From contig JAFDHF010000011.1 of NCBI GenBank assembly GCA_019308905.1, forward strand, positions 1 to 64,000: a stretch of 64,000 bases of DNA. Direction: 5' to 3'. The translations under genes were made by a program, and so were the position numbers. This document shows positions 18,144 to 26,813 of the stretch, one piece after another. Under the pieces are notes generated by a model that saw only the letters and a list, made by a program, of their open reading frames with translations, made no database searches and was not told the DNA's origin. Origin of the DNA: Deltaproteobacteria bacterium (GTDB lineage Bacteria; Desulfobacterota; BSN033; WVXP01). Within the stretch, counting starts at the first letter, position 1; the number at the start of each line of letters is the position of its first letter.

Positions 18144-19430
18144 CTAAGGTCTCTTCCAAGTCTCCAGGCTCCAGCCCAGGTCCTTCATCTTGAATCCCTT
18201 GGCCTGTTTCTCCTTGAGGATCGCGTTGATCTCGCCGGCCGCCTTGTCGAGGGCCTGTTTCGGGGTCAATTTCTTCAACAGGGCCAACTGGACACAATCC
18301 TGGTAGATGGTCGGAAACTTGGCGAATCCCGGGGGCGTCGGGTCTGTTCTCCCGAAGAACAGAGAAGCCCTCAGGACCTCCGGGAGTTCCTTGGCCGCGC
18401 TCTTCCTGGTAGGCAAATAGCCCTTCAGCTTCTTTTGAAACTCGGAATTCGTCAGCGCCTGGACGAGTTCAAAGGCTTCGTCAGGGTGTTTGGTGTTCTT
18501 CGAGATACAGAAGTTCCAGTCAGGGGAGAAGGCGAATGTCCTTCGATACGTGGGCATGACCGCCACGCCGTAGTTGAGATCGGGGTTCATCTGATCCAGG
18601 GCGGGATACATGTTGTAGAAGGCGTGAAGCATGGCGATCTTTCCCGCGGCAAACATGCCGAGGAGTCCGTGAAAGTCGAGATCAGGCGTCTCGGGGGGCA
18701 GAACCCTGTACCTGTGCAGCAGGTCGACCCAGAATGTGAGTGCCTCGACCCCCTCAGGGCTGTTGACGACGCATTCCGTCCAGTCTTCGTTCAGGAAACT
18801 CCCGCCTGCCTGGTGGACAAAAGAGTAAAGCAGGCCCGTGATCATGATTCCCTTTCCATCTATTCCCGCCCCATATACCCCCCTGGCGGGGTCTGTAAGC
18901 TTCTCGGCGAACTCTCTGAATTCGATCCAAGTCCTGGGAGGGACGAGAAGCCCCTTCTCGTCGAACATGTCCTTGTTGTAAAAGAGGACCCGCGTGGCGT
19001 AGTCGATGGGGACACCGTAGATGTGTCCGTTCCGCGTGTCAAAGTCCCTGAGCTGGGGCAGAAAATCCATCCAGTCTTCCACGTCCCGGGCGATATACTT
19101 GTCCAAGGGCAGCAGATATCCACCCCTGGCGAGATCGGAGAACTCGTTCGGTATCGTCATCACATCGGCCGCCTGTCCTGCACGGAGGCTGACGATGCAT
19201 TTCCGTACGAGGTCCATGAAGGGCATCGGGGTATGTTTCACTTTCACGTTGGGATGGGCCTTCTCAAACTGCTGGATACCCCACACCCTGAGATCCGTCA
19301 GGTACTTGCTCGTCTGCTTCCTCGTCCATAGGGTGAGCGTTATCTTCTCCGCCGAAAACCCCAGCCCTTCCATCACAAGCACCGAAACCAGGGCCAAAAC
19401 AAGAATCAAGGTCGCTCTTTTCAGATTCAT
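18144..19430 (-). CDS. ABC importer extracellular solute-binding protein (family 1)
   Basis: A 428-residue secreted protein. The start at ATG 19430 is supported by AAGGAGGG upstream. The N-terminus has a signal peptide (MNLKRATLILVLALVSVL, then a likely cut near GFSAEK). The rest is a typical sugar-type solute-binding protein (LTLWTRKQ...; GVPIDYATRVLFYNKDMF; AGKIAMLHAFYNM). It is encoded upstream of its two permeases and 112 bp downstream of the UbiD-like gene. The ligand may be a sugar, polyol or related compound, and would be the entry substrate of the island. Confidence 0.92.
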   Translation of the reverse strand: MNLKRATLILVLALVSVLVMEGLGFSAEKITLTLWTRKQTSKYLTDLRVWGIQQFEKAHPNVKVKHTPMPFMDLVRKCIVSLRAGQAADVMTIPNEFSDLARGGYLLPLDKYIARDVEDWMDFLPQLRDFDTRNGHIYGVPIDYATRVLFYNKDMFDEKGLLVPPRTWIEFREFAEKLTDPARGVYGAGIDGKGIMITGLLYSFVHQAGGSFLNEDWTECVVNSPEGVEALTFWVDLLHRYRVLPPETPDLDFHGLLGMFAAGKIAMLHAFYNMYPALDQMNPDLNYGVAVMPTYRRTFAFSPDWNFCISKNTKHPDEAFELVQALTNSEFQKKLKGYLPTRKSAAKELPEVLRASLFFGRTDPTPPGFAKFPTIYQDCVQLALLKKLTPKQALDKAAGEINAILKEKQAKGFKMKDLGWSLETWKRP

Positions 19431-19542
19431 TTCGATCCCTCCTTGGTCAGAGTTTTCCAAAAACAGAGTCTATCTCGTTGGATTCCCATCTCCTCGCCCC
19501 TTTCCCGTGCCTCACCTCCTTCCCCTCCAGATACATACCACT

Positions 19543-21015
19543 TCAGTCTTCCTCATTCTCGGCGGCATACCCGTATGCCGACCAATTCTCCAAGACCCGC
19601 TGCTGGATCTCCTCGGGCCAGACCTGGTCGAACGACGCCTTTACGGGGACGGCTTGCTCGGGCCAATCCTTGGGCCACGTGCAATCGAACAGGACCTGGG
19701 AACCCATGTAATGGGTCTTTTCGTATTCGGACAGAAAGGGCAGAAGCGGTATTCCCCATGAAGACCCGGTGGAGAAGATCCCCCTTTGAGGGTGGCAGCG
19801 GGTGGTCAGGGCCCAGGTCACTTCCCCCATATCCGTCGGGTCGATATCTTCATCCACCACAACGAGGTACCAGATCGTCCTGCCCGAGGTCGAGCCCCAC
19901 ACGGAGAATGCCAGGTGCTTGGCGAAGTTTGCAAAGGGGACTCTCGTGGAGATCACCGCCAGGTGGCCCACCGCTTCGGGGGGAAGGTAGACCATCCTCA
20001 CGGGGAAGCCCTTTTCCCGCAGATCGTCCAGAATGTCGGCAGCCCGCATCACCGTGGTGACCACGTCAGAATCATCCACAGGAACACCCATGCAGGAGTG
20101 GACCTGAATTGGATCCCTGCGATGAGTCAAGGCGGTCACCCTGAAGACCGGTTTGGGTGAGGACTCATGGGCCAGATAGCCCGTGTATTCGCCGAAGGGT
20201 CCTTCCTCCTCCCTTTCATGGGGAGGCACCACCCCCTCGATGACGATCTCCGCGGTGGCCGGTACGCAGAGGTCTACGGTCTCACACTCCACCAGTTCCA
20301 CCGGCTCTCCCCTGATCCCTCCTGCCACGTCCGCCTCTTCGACTCCGGGGGGGACCCTCATGGCACCGACCAGGGAACTCACGGGTTCGGTTCCGATCGC
20401 CACGGCAAACTCCATCGGCCTGCCCCGTGCCTCACACTTCTGGTAGTAGTGGAGTCCGATATGCTGGTCCGGACGCAAGAGGCACCCCATGGTGCGCTCG
20501 TCGATAACCATGAGCCTGTACATTCCCCAGTTGACCCATTGGGTATCGGGATCCTTGGTCACGACGATGTGCCAGGTTCCTAGATAGCGTCCTCCGTCGC
20601 CTTTATGGAAAAAAGGAACCGGGAGGTCGAGCAGGTTCACCCGGTCTCCCAGGTGGACTTCTTCCTTGCAGGGCCCTCCATCCCTTACAACCGGTTTGAT
20701 CCTCTCCTTTCTCCTCCCGGCACACCACTCCACGATCTCGCTGAACGTGGAGTTCGGAGGAAGGCCTAAAGCCGTGGCCAACCTGGCCAAGGCCCGGCGC
20801 GGCCGCCGGCTCAAACCGATGGGGGCCCCAAGTATGCGATACCCCTTCGGGTAGTCCTTGACGTTTTCAAAGAGAGGCGCCGGAGCCCTCAGGTCATACG
20901 AGCGCCGGATCACGGCGCCCAGCTCCAGATTCCAGTCGACCTCTCTCTTGATTCGGACGAGTTCTCCTTCCCTTTCGAGGGCTTCGATGTACTCTCTCAA
21001 ATCCGAAAAAGGCAT
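19543..21015 (-). CDS. UbiD-family decarboxylase
   Basis: A 490-residue UbiD-fold protein. The ATG at 21015 is preferred over one five codons upstream because a G-rich site precedes it at fair spacing. The catalytic Glu region is visible as EREEEGPFGEYTGY. Family members use prenylated FMN to decarboxylate aromatic or alpha,beta-unsaturated acids, sometimes reversibly. The partner prenyltransferase UbiX is not in the window. The gene lies directly after the GntR-type regulator, at the head of the cluster, ahead of the importer genes. Its presence suggests that the pathway involves an unsaturated or aromatic acid. Confidence 0.92.
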   Translation of the reverse strand: MPFSDLREYIEALEREGELVRIKREVDWNLELGAVIRRSYDLRAPAPLFENVKDYPKGYRILGAPIGLSRRPRRALARLATALGLPPNSTFSEIVEWCAGRRKERIKPVVRDGGPCKEEVHLGDRVNLLDLPVPFFHKGDGGRYLGTWHIVVTKDPDTQWVNWGMYRLMVIDERTMGCLLRPDQHIGLHYYQKCEARGRPMEFAVAIGTEPVSSLVGAMRVPPGVEEADVAGGIRGEPVELVECETVDLCVPATAEIVIEGVVPPHEREEEGPFGEYTGYLAHESSPKPVFRVTALTHRRDPIQVHSCMGVPVDDSDVVTTVMRAADILDDLREKGFPVRMVYLPPEAVGHLAVISTRVPFANFAKHLAFSVWGSTSGRTIWYLVVVDEDIDPTDMGEVTWALTTRCHPQRGIFSTGSSWGIPLLPFLSEYEKTHYMGSQVLFDCTWPKDWPEQAVPVKASFDQVWPEEIQQRVLENWSAYGYAAENEED

Positions 21016-21063
21016 GGCCCGTTCCCCCATCCCTTGGAGAAAGCCGCAGACGCCCCGACCGAC

Positions 21064-21822
21064 TCAACGCCGGAATTCGGCGATCTTCTTCATGGCCTCC
21101 TCGAATCTCACCCCTTTCAGGGGCATCAGCTTCTTGAACTCCTTGGAAAAATACAGTATGTGTTCATCGAGCTTCTCCTTGGCCGCAGCGGCGTTCCCCC
21201 TCTTGATCTCTTCGAGAATATCCCTGTGGCTTTCCAAGATGCTCCGGGAGTGTGCCAGGGGGGGGTTCAGCATCTCAACGAAAACGGCGATAATCGGCAC
21301 GATGGCATTGACGATCATGACGAAGATGGGATTTCGAGAGAGCTCGGCAAGGACGATGTGGAACTGGAAGTTCTCCTTTCGGATTTTTTCCCCCCTTTGG
21401 AGCTTCGCAAACCCTGTGGTGATGATTTGATCGAGAGGTTCGAAATCCCGCTGTTCGGCTTTTCTCGTGACAAGGTCTATTACGTCCTTTTCGATCAGCA
21501 GCCTGGCCTCGGTGAGTTCCTCGATGTCGATATGCCCGAGGCGAAGGAGGTCGGAAAAGGACCTCGTGAAGTTAGTGCCATCCGGCTCTTTGACGAATAT
21601 GCCCCCATCCACACCCTGTTTTACGTGAACGAGTCCCGAGAGTTCGAGGGTCCTGATCGCCTCTCTTATGACGGATCGACCCACCCTCATCTGCCTGGAG
21701 AGTTCCCTTTCCGAGGGCAACCGATCGCCCGGTTTCAACGAGCCGAAGAAAATGGCCTCCCGGATCTCGTCGGTGACCAATTCGAATATCCTCTTGTTCT
21801 CGACCGGCTTGAAGGTGATCAT
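21064..21822 (-). CDS. FadR/GntR-family transcriptional regulator with FCD domain
   Basis: A 252-residue regulator. The N-terminal winged helix carries the GntR signature (GDRLPSERELSRQMRVGRSVIREAIRTLE, about residues 31-60), and the rest is an all-helical FCD effector domain. Such proteins repress catabolic operons until they bind a carboxylate-type ligand. It is the first gene of the minus-strand cluster, 48 bp ahead of the UbiD-like gene, with a good promoter just upstream. It probably controls the whole island, including itself. No clear palindromic operator was identified. Confidence 0.94.
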   Translation of the reverse strand: MITFKPVENKRIFELVTDEIREAIFFGSLKPGDRLPSERELSRQMRVGRSVIREAIRTLELSGLVHVKQGVDGGIFVKEPDGTNFTRSFSDLLRLGHIDIEELTEARLLIEKDVIDLVTRKAEQRDFEPLDQIITTGFAKLQRGEKIRKENFQFHIVLAELSRNPIFVMIVNAIVPIIAVFVEMLNPPLAHSRSILESHRDILEEIKRGNAAAAKEKLDEHILYFSKEFKKLMPLKGVRFEEAMKKIAEFRR

Positions 21823-21848
21823 GGCTGTCCGGAAAAAGGTATGACCTT

Positions 21849-21877
21849 TCTATAACCTGACCGTCCGGCTCTGTCAA
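21849..21877 (-). promoter_or_regulatory. Sigma-70 promoter of the GntR-led cluster
   Basis: On the minus strand TTGACA (21872-21877) and TATAGA (21849-21854) are separated by 17 bp. The predicted start of transcription is about 20 bp before the GntR ATG. The end of repeat copy A lies 11 bp beyond the -35 box. Confidence 0.75.
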
Positions 21878-21888
21878 GGAAAAAACAG

Positions 21889-22153
21889 GTGGAGTTTCCT
21901 GACTTTTGGAGGACACCCTTGCCTCCGAGCGACATTGCGGAAGCGGTGGGGCACCCATCAAGGGTGAGCGGGAAGGGGAAAGCCCCGCCTTTAGAGCGGG
22001 GAAGGGGCAGGAATTCCCCACCCGCGAACCTTGATAGGGTAACCGCGTGAGCCCAGGAGCGAGGGGACAAGGGTGTTCTCCTGCCAAGACAGAAAAAGAT
22101 CGTGAAGTCATATACTTGCAAGAATCCTGGGCCGAAAACTCAGGAAACTCCAC
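21889..22153 (-). repeat. Intergenic repeat copy A (MITE-like, most complete copy)
   Basis: This 265-bp element has imperfect terminal inverted repeats of about 21 bp, each beginning GTGGAGTTTCCTGA. It is flanked by an 8-bp direct repeat AAAAACAG (21881-21888 and 22154-22161), as expected of a target-site duplication. It encodes no protein. It fills much of the 513-bp space between the divergent GntR and VOC genes. Segments match copies B (37431), C (36262), D (41779) and E (56117). Confidence 0.75.
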
Positions 22154-22244
22154 AAAAACAGCCTCGGGTCTCCCACCCTTGGGGCGGGATAGCCCGGGAC
22201 AACCGGGTGAGGTTGCAAAAAAAGAGGGCCGAGTTCTCCTCTCC

Positions 22245-22273
22245 TTGACGGGAGACCGTCTTTCCTCTAATAT
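22245..22273 (+). promoter_or_regulatory. Sigma-70 promoter of the VOC-HAD pair
   Basis: TTGACG (22245-22250) and TAATAT (22268-22273) with a 17-bp spacer, about 60 bp ahead of the VOC start codon. Confidence 0.75.
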
Positions 22274-22335
22274 TTTTCCCTGGGCCATGATCTGATCCAA
22301 TGAAGCCGGGACACCGCAACGGGGGAGACGGATGT

Positions 22336-22722
22336 ATGCAGACCTTCCGAGTCGATCACATTCACCTGATCGCCCCTGAGATCGAGACCACCAAACAGTG
22401 GTACTGCGACATGCTCGGGGCGAGGGTGACCTTTGAAAGCGAGTACAAGGGAAAAAAGATATACTACATAGACCTGAACGGTTTCAAGCTCATCCTCATC
22501 GAGGGGCTTCCCCACGAAACCCCGCTCCCGCCGACCATCCAGAGCCGCGTGGGCCTGGATCACTTCGGGGTAGAGGTGGAGAACATGGACGCCGCCGTTT
22601 CAGAGCTCAAGGCAAAGGGTGTCAAGTTCCTGCTGGAACCCATGCAGTTTCGCCCTGGTCTCCGCATAGCATACGTGGAGGCTCCGGACAAGGTCCGCCT
22701 CGAGCTCAGCGAGCGGAGGTAG
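22336..22722 (+). CDS. VOC-family (glyoxalase-fold) protein
   Basis: A 128-residue protein made of two beta-alpha-beta-beta-beta modules (VDHIHLIAPEIETTKQWYCDMLGA and, after a linker, GLDHFGVEVENMDAAVSELKAKGVKF). Metal ligands of the glyoxalase/epimerase type are plausible at His7 of the first module, the second HFGVEV segment and the C-terminal Glu region. The ATG at 22336 has GGGGGAG ten bases upstream. It ends one base before the HAD gene, so the two are co-transcribed. The reaction (epimerase, lyase or glyoxalase) cannot be told from sequence. Confidence 0.88.
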   Translation: MQTFRVDHIHLIAPEIETTKQWYCDMLGARVTFESEYKGKKIYYIDLNGFKLILIEGLPHETPLPPTIQSRVGLDHFGVEVENMDAAVSELKAKGVKFLLEPMQFRPGLRIAYVEAPDKVRLELSERR

Positions 22723-22723
22723 G

Positions 22724-23542
22724 ATGGGGCTTCGCGGCACGATACCATCGATCGATCTGATTCCACCTGAGGTTGCAAGGAATCTGATAGGTGTCTTCTT
22801 CGACATCGACGATACCTTCACGACCAGGGGCAAGATACCAAGCAAGGCCTACCAGGCCCTGTGGAGGCTCAGGGCCTCTCGGCTCAGGGCCGTTCCGATC
22901 ACGGGAAGACCTGCCGGCTGGTGCGACCATATCGCCCGGATGTGGCCCGTCGACGGGGTGGTGGGAGAGAACGGGGCCTTCTACTTCTGGTTCGACGAAA
23001 AAGAGCGAAGGCTGAAGAAGCGGTTTCTCGATCCGGAGGAGGTCCGGGCCGAGAAGCGGAGACGCCTGATGGATTTGGGACGAGAGATCCTCGCCTCTGT
23101 TCCGGGCTCCGCTCTTTCGAGCGACCAGCTCTACCGCGAGACCGACCTGGCCATCGACTACTGCGAGGACGTAGAACCCCTCGGCCGGGACGCGGTGGAC
23201 AGGATATGCGGGATCTTCAGACAGAACGGGGCGGTCTGCAAGGTCTCCTCCATCCACGTGAACGGGTGGTTCGGCAGTTACGATAAACTCGGGATGACCG
23301 CCACCCTGGTGAGGGAGCAGTGGGGACTCGACCTGGAGCGGACCAGGGACCGGTTTCTCTTTTGCGGTGACTCGCCGAACGACGAGCCCATGTTCCGCTT
23401 CTTCCCATACACCGCCGGGGTCGAGAACGTCCTCCGCTTTGCAGACCGGATGGAGAACCTGCCCGCGTTTGTGGCCGGCCAGGAGGGAGGCGAGGGATTC
23501 GCCGAGATCGTCGAGGTGATAATCCGTCACAGGGAGGGTTGA
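22724..23542 (+). CDS. HAD-superfamily phosphatase (Cof/sucrose-phosphatase-like, type IIB)
   Basis: A 272-residue HAD hydrolase. Motif I is FFDIDDTFT (nucleophile Asp27 region), motif II is VPITGRPAGW and the C-terminal motif is FLFCGDSPNDEPMF. The large insert between motifs II and III is the IIB cap. It should dephosphorylate a sugar phosphate or similar compound in the cytoplasm. The ATG comes one base after the VOC stop, so the genes are coupled. The downstream importer is convergent (37 bp). Confidence 0.9.
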   Translation: MGLRGTIPSIDLIPPEVARNLIGVFFDIDDTFTTRGKIPSKAYQALWRLRASRLRAVPITGRPAGWCDHIARMWPVDGVVGENGAFYFWFDEKERRLKKRFLDPEEVRAEKRRRLMDLGREILASVPGSALSSDQLYRETDLAIDYCEDVEPLGRDAVDRICGIFRQNGAVCKVSSIHVNGWFGSYDKLGMTATLVREQWGLDLERTRDRFLFCGDSPNDEPMFRFFPYTAGVENVLRFADRMENLPAFVAGQEGGEGFAEIVEVIIRHREG

Positions 23543-23580
23543 TCAGCGCTCTGTTCCCGGTTTCTTTGCAGAAGCGATCC

Positions 23581-24417
23581 CTACTTCTCCTCCTGCATGC
23601 TGAAACCCTTGACCAGGCTGCTCTGCATGACAAACAGGATAATCAGGGGGGGGAGCATGGCGAGAATCGTACCCGCCATGATGATGTTCCAGTCCGCCGC
23701 CTGTGCCTGCCCGGCCAGAAGCATCTTGATGCCGATCTGAACCACCCGCATCTCGTCCCGGTTCGTGATCACCAGAGGCCAGAGGTACTGATTCCACATG
23801 TAGAGAAACTCGATAAGGAAGAGGGCGGAAATATTGGTCTTTGAAAGGGGCACGAGAATCCGCATCAGGAAACCCATGGGCGTAATCCCATCGACCCTGG
23901 CAGCGTCGCAGAGCGAACCGGGGACGGTGAGAAAGAGCTGCCGGAACAGGAGCACCCCCGTTGCACTGGCAAAGAAGGGGATGGTGAGGGCATAGTAAGT
24001 ATCCACCCAATGGAAGTTTCTCATCAACTCGAAGGTGGGAACGATACGGATCGGCAGGGGGAGCATGTGGGTGATCAGGATTATCACGAAGAAAAGCCCC
24101 TTTCCCCGGAAATCGCCGAAGTAGGTGAAGGCAAAGGCGGCCATAAGGGAGAGGGCGATCTTGCCCACGGCCACGGCCACGGAGATGAACGCGCTGTTGA
24201 ACAGGAGGCGGCCCATCTTCACGGTCTTCCAGGCGGCCACGTAGTTCTGGATCGTGTCCGTGCCCGGCGTAAACTTGGGAGGATAGACAAAGACGTCCTG
24301 GAAGGACTGGGTGCTCACGATAAAGGCATAAAAGACCGGAAAGGCGATGATCACAATAGAGGTGATCAAAACCAGATGAACCAGAAAGTGGAAAAAACGG
24401 TTCCTATTCATCTCCAT
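23581..24417 (-). CDS. ABC importer permease, UgpE/MalG-like
   Basis: About 278 residues from the ATG at 24417; an ATG two codons later is also possible. Six membrane segments and an EAA loop (SLCDAARVDGITPMGFLMRILVP) identify a carbohydrate-type permease closest in style to UgpE. It starts one base after the stop of the UgpA-like permease, so the two are coupled. It is the last gene of a binding-protein/permease/permease unit that lacks an ATPase gene. Confidence 0.92.
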   Translation of the reverse strand: MEMNRNRFFHFLVHLVLITSIVIIAFPVFYAFIVSTQSFQDVFVYPPKFTPGTDTIQNYVAAWKTVKMGRLLFNSAFISVAVAVGKIALSLMAAFAFTYFGDFRGKGLFFVIILITHMLPLPIRIVPTFELMRNFHWVDTYYALTIPFFASATGVLLFRQLFLTVPGSLCDAARVDGITPMGFLMRILVPLSKTNISALFLIEFLYMWNQYLWPLVITNRDEMRVVQIGIKMLLAGQAQAADWNIIMAGTILAMLPPLIILFVMQSSLVKGFSMQEEK

Positions 24418-24418
24418 C

Positions 24419-25297
24419 CTATTGGTAGAAGACCCACCGCTTGGCAAACCTGAACTGGAGCAGAGTCAGCCCGGCCACAAAGACAAAGAGCACGATCGAC
24501 TGGGCCGAGGCGTAACCGGTCTTCAAACTGATGAACCCGTCATAGTAGAGCTTGTAGACCAGGACCTCCGTGGCCCGTGCAGGACCACCCTCGGTCATGA
24601 CATCTATCAGGCCGAAGACCTGGAAGAAGCCGTAGAGAGTGTTCATGATCAAGAGGAAGAGGGTCATCGGCGATAGGAGGGGGAAGGTAATCTTCAGGAA
24701 ACGGGTCAGAGCCCCGGCCCCGTCGATTTCGGAAGCCTCGATAAGCTCCCGGGGGATGGTTTGAAGACCGGCCAGGAAAAAGATCACGTTGTAGCCCACC
24801 ATCTTCCACATGGCAGCCAGCGTAATCACCACAACCGCAAAGGTGCCGTTGGTCCGCCAGTTTGGCATCGTCCCGGAGACAAGGGAGATGAAGTAGGAGA
24901 AGGCTCCTGTGGAAGGATCAAAGACCAGGGCCCAGATGGTCCCGGCCACCGCGGGCGACAAGGCATACGGCCAGATCAGGGCCGTTCTGTAAAGTCCTAT
25001 ACCGGCCACCTTCTGATTCGCCACCAGAGCCAGGGCCAGGCAGACGGCAAGGCCGATCACAACGATGGCACCCGTAAAAACCAGCGTGACGATGAAGCTG
25101 TTGAGATAATCGGGATTGAGCAGCTTGATGAAATTGTCGAATGCAACGTAGACGAGCCGGTCACCGAAGGGTGAGACCCTGAAGAAACTGTAGTAGAGGG
25201 ACTGGATAGAGGGGATAATCAGAAACACGATCACGATGACGACAGACGGGGAGAGAAGGAGGTAGGGGAGCAATCGACCGGGGAATCTACTTTGCAT
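24419..25297 (-). CDS. ABC importer permease, UgpA/MalF-like
   Basis: A 292-residue inner-membrane protein with six hydrophobic segments and the EAA loop near ELIEASEIDGAGALTRFLKITFP. The motif FGLIDVMTEGGP before the last helices is typical of UgpA/LacF-like subunits. It lies 61 bp after the binding-protein gene and is coupled to the next permease. It forms the translocation pore with the UgpE-like protein. Confidence 0.92.
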   Translation of the reverse strand: MQSRFPGRLLPYLLLSPSVVIVIVFLIIPSIQSLYYSFFRVSPFGDRLVYVAFDNFIKLLNPDYLNSFIVTLVFTGAIVVIGLAVCLALALVANQKVAGIGLYRTALIWPYALSPAVAGTIWALVFDPSTGAFSYFISLVSGTMPNWRTNGTFAVVVITLAAMWKMVGYNVIFFLAGLQTIPRELIEASEIDGAGALTRFLKITFPLLSPMTLFLLIMNTLYGFFQVFGLIDVMTEGGPARATEVLVYKLYYDGFISLKTGYASAQSIVLFVFVAGLTLLQFRFAKRWVFYQ

Positions 25298-25358
25298 GGC
25301 TTACCAGAGAGAATCGGGGGCACATGGTAAGCCTCGTGCCCCCTTCCAAGCCTCGCGG

Positions 25359-26675
25359 TTATTGATAGAGCTCGTTGTACTCCTTCAGAAGCCTGTTAGC
25401 CTCGGCCGCATACTCGTCCATCGCCTCCTGGGGCGACAGCTTGCCTTCGACCGACTTCTCCAGGGCCGTCCTGAAGGCCTGCCGAATGGCAACAAAGGGG
25501 CCGAGACGAACGCCCTGAGACGCAGGGACCTTGACGCCCGTGAGGATCTCGAGAAATGCCGTGAGGTGATTCGGGTGTTCCGAAAACCATCCCTGGTCCA
25601 TAAGGAGTTTGACCGCGCTGTTGGTGCTCGGGAAATAGCCCGTATCCTTGTGCCACTGGGCCGAGACTTCGGGGCGAACCAGGTACTTGTAGAACTCCCA
25701 GACCGCATCGTATTCCTTCTGAGAATGGCCTTTCATGGTCCACAGGGTGGCTCCCCCTATAACCGTATTCCCCCTTGGATATCCCTGGAGCCTCGGGAGA
25801 AAACTCGTCCCGACCTCGAATTTGGCTGCCTTGGTGATGGAGCCGACCGAGGAGGTCGACTGGTAGAGCATGGCGATCTTCTGAGCCAGAAAAGCCTTGT
25901 TGGCGGAGTATTCAGGACCTCCATACAGGAAAACCCCCTTCTTGGCCCACTTGGTCCATTCGCTCACGACCCTCACGCCGAACTCGCGGTTGCCGAAGAC
26001 CTTCGTGGCCCTTCCTGCTCTACCGTTCTGGTGGTCCGCATAGAACTGCTGGTGGAGGGTGTGCATCTGCTCGAACTGCCAGTCCGGCCACCCGAATGAG
26101 ACGGCGTTGGGGGCCACACCGCTCTTCACTATCTTCTCGCCGATCTTCTCCATCTCCGCAAAAGTGGTCGGCGGTTTGGTGGGATCCAGTCCGGCCTTTC
26201 TGAACAGGTCCTTGTTATAGTAGAGAATCGACGTGGAGGAATTGAAGGGCATGGAATAGAGTTTCCCATCCACCGCATAGTAGTCTTTGATCGGGACGAT
26301 GATATCGCCCCAGTCGATCTCTCCCGGTTTGGCGATCTTGAATATGGGAACGATCGCCCCGCTGTCCAGCATGGTCTGAGTACCCACTTCGTAGACCTGG
26401 ACGATGTGCGGAGGGCTCCCTCCCCTGGCAGCGGCTATGGCCTTTGCCAGAACCTCCTTGTACTTGCCGCTGAACTGGGGCTCCACCTTGATGTCCGGGT
26501 GGGTGGCATTGAACCCCTCCACGATACGGTTGACAGCAGGCATCCGCTTGGCACTCATGGCGTGCCAGAAGGTGATCTTCGTCACCGCCTGGGCCGCCGT
26601 GGAAGTGATTCCCACGGCAAAAGCGGCGACCAGCAATCCGGCGAGAATGAGGACAAAATACCTATTTTCTTTCAT
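25359..26675 (-). CDS. ABC importer solute-binding protein, UgpB-like
   Basis: A 438-residue protein with a signal peptide (MKENRYFVLILAGLLVAAFAV, cut near AQA-VTKI). The mature part has the sugar-type binding-protein features ITFWHAMSAKR, MPFNSSTSILYYNKDLFRKAG and GGATLWTMKGHS. The segment near YFPSTNSAVK and the overall order resemble UgpB, which binds glycerol-3-phosphate or its diesters. The ATG has GGAGGGAAG upstream, and a strong promoter lies 140 bp ahead. The ligand is inferred only from family likeness. Confidence 0.9.
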   Translation of the reverse strand: MKENRYFVLILAGLLVAAFAVGITSTAAQAVTKITFWHAMSAKRMPAVNRIVEGFNATHPDIKVEPQFSGKYKEVLAKAIAAARGGSPPHIVQVYEVGTQTMLDSGAIVPIFKIAKPGEIDWGDIIVPIKDYYAVDGKLYSMPFNSSTSILYYNKDLFRKAGLDPTKPPTTFAEMEKIGEKIVKSGVAPNAVSFGWPDWQFEQMHTLHQQFYADHQNGRAGRATKVFGNREFGVRVVSEWTKWAKKGVFLYGGPEYSANKAFLAQKIAMLYQSTSSVGSITKAAKFEVGTSFLPRLQGYPRGNTVIGGATLWTMKGHSQKEYDAVWEFYKYLVRPEVSAQWHKDTGYFPSTNSAVKLLMDQGWFSEHPNHLTAFLEILTGVKVPASQGVRLGPFVAIRQAFRTALEKSVEGKLSPQEAMDEYAAEANRLLKEYNELYQ

Positions 26676-26813
26676 GGCTCTTCCCTCCTCAATGGTTTGG
26701 TTTAGATACCTGTTTCACCTCCTTTCCTTCCTGCATAAACTCGCCAACCTGCGTGAATCTCCCTCCTTCCTGTGACTTTGAGTTGGGAAACATAACCGCA
26801 AAAAACCAACAGC

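Noticed and set aside
21986-22006. Terminator hairpin CCCCGCCTTTAGAGCGGGG
   Set aside because: It is an internal part of repeat copy A where other copies have the CACGAACACGA units; no T-run follows, and no gene ends nearby.
21572-22300. Minus-strand frame of 242 residues over repeat copy A
   Set aside because: It runs through the non-coding repeat and into the GntR gene in the wrong frame; similarity of its translation to the frame at 37419 only reflects the shared repeat.
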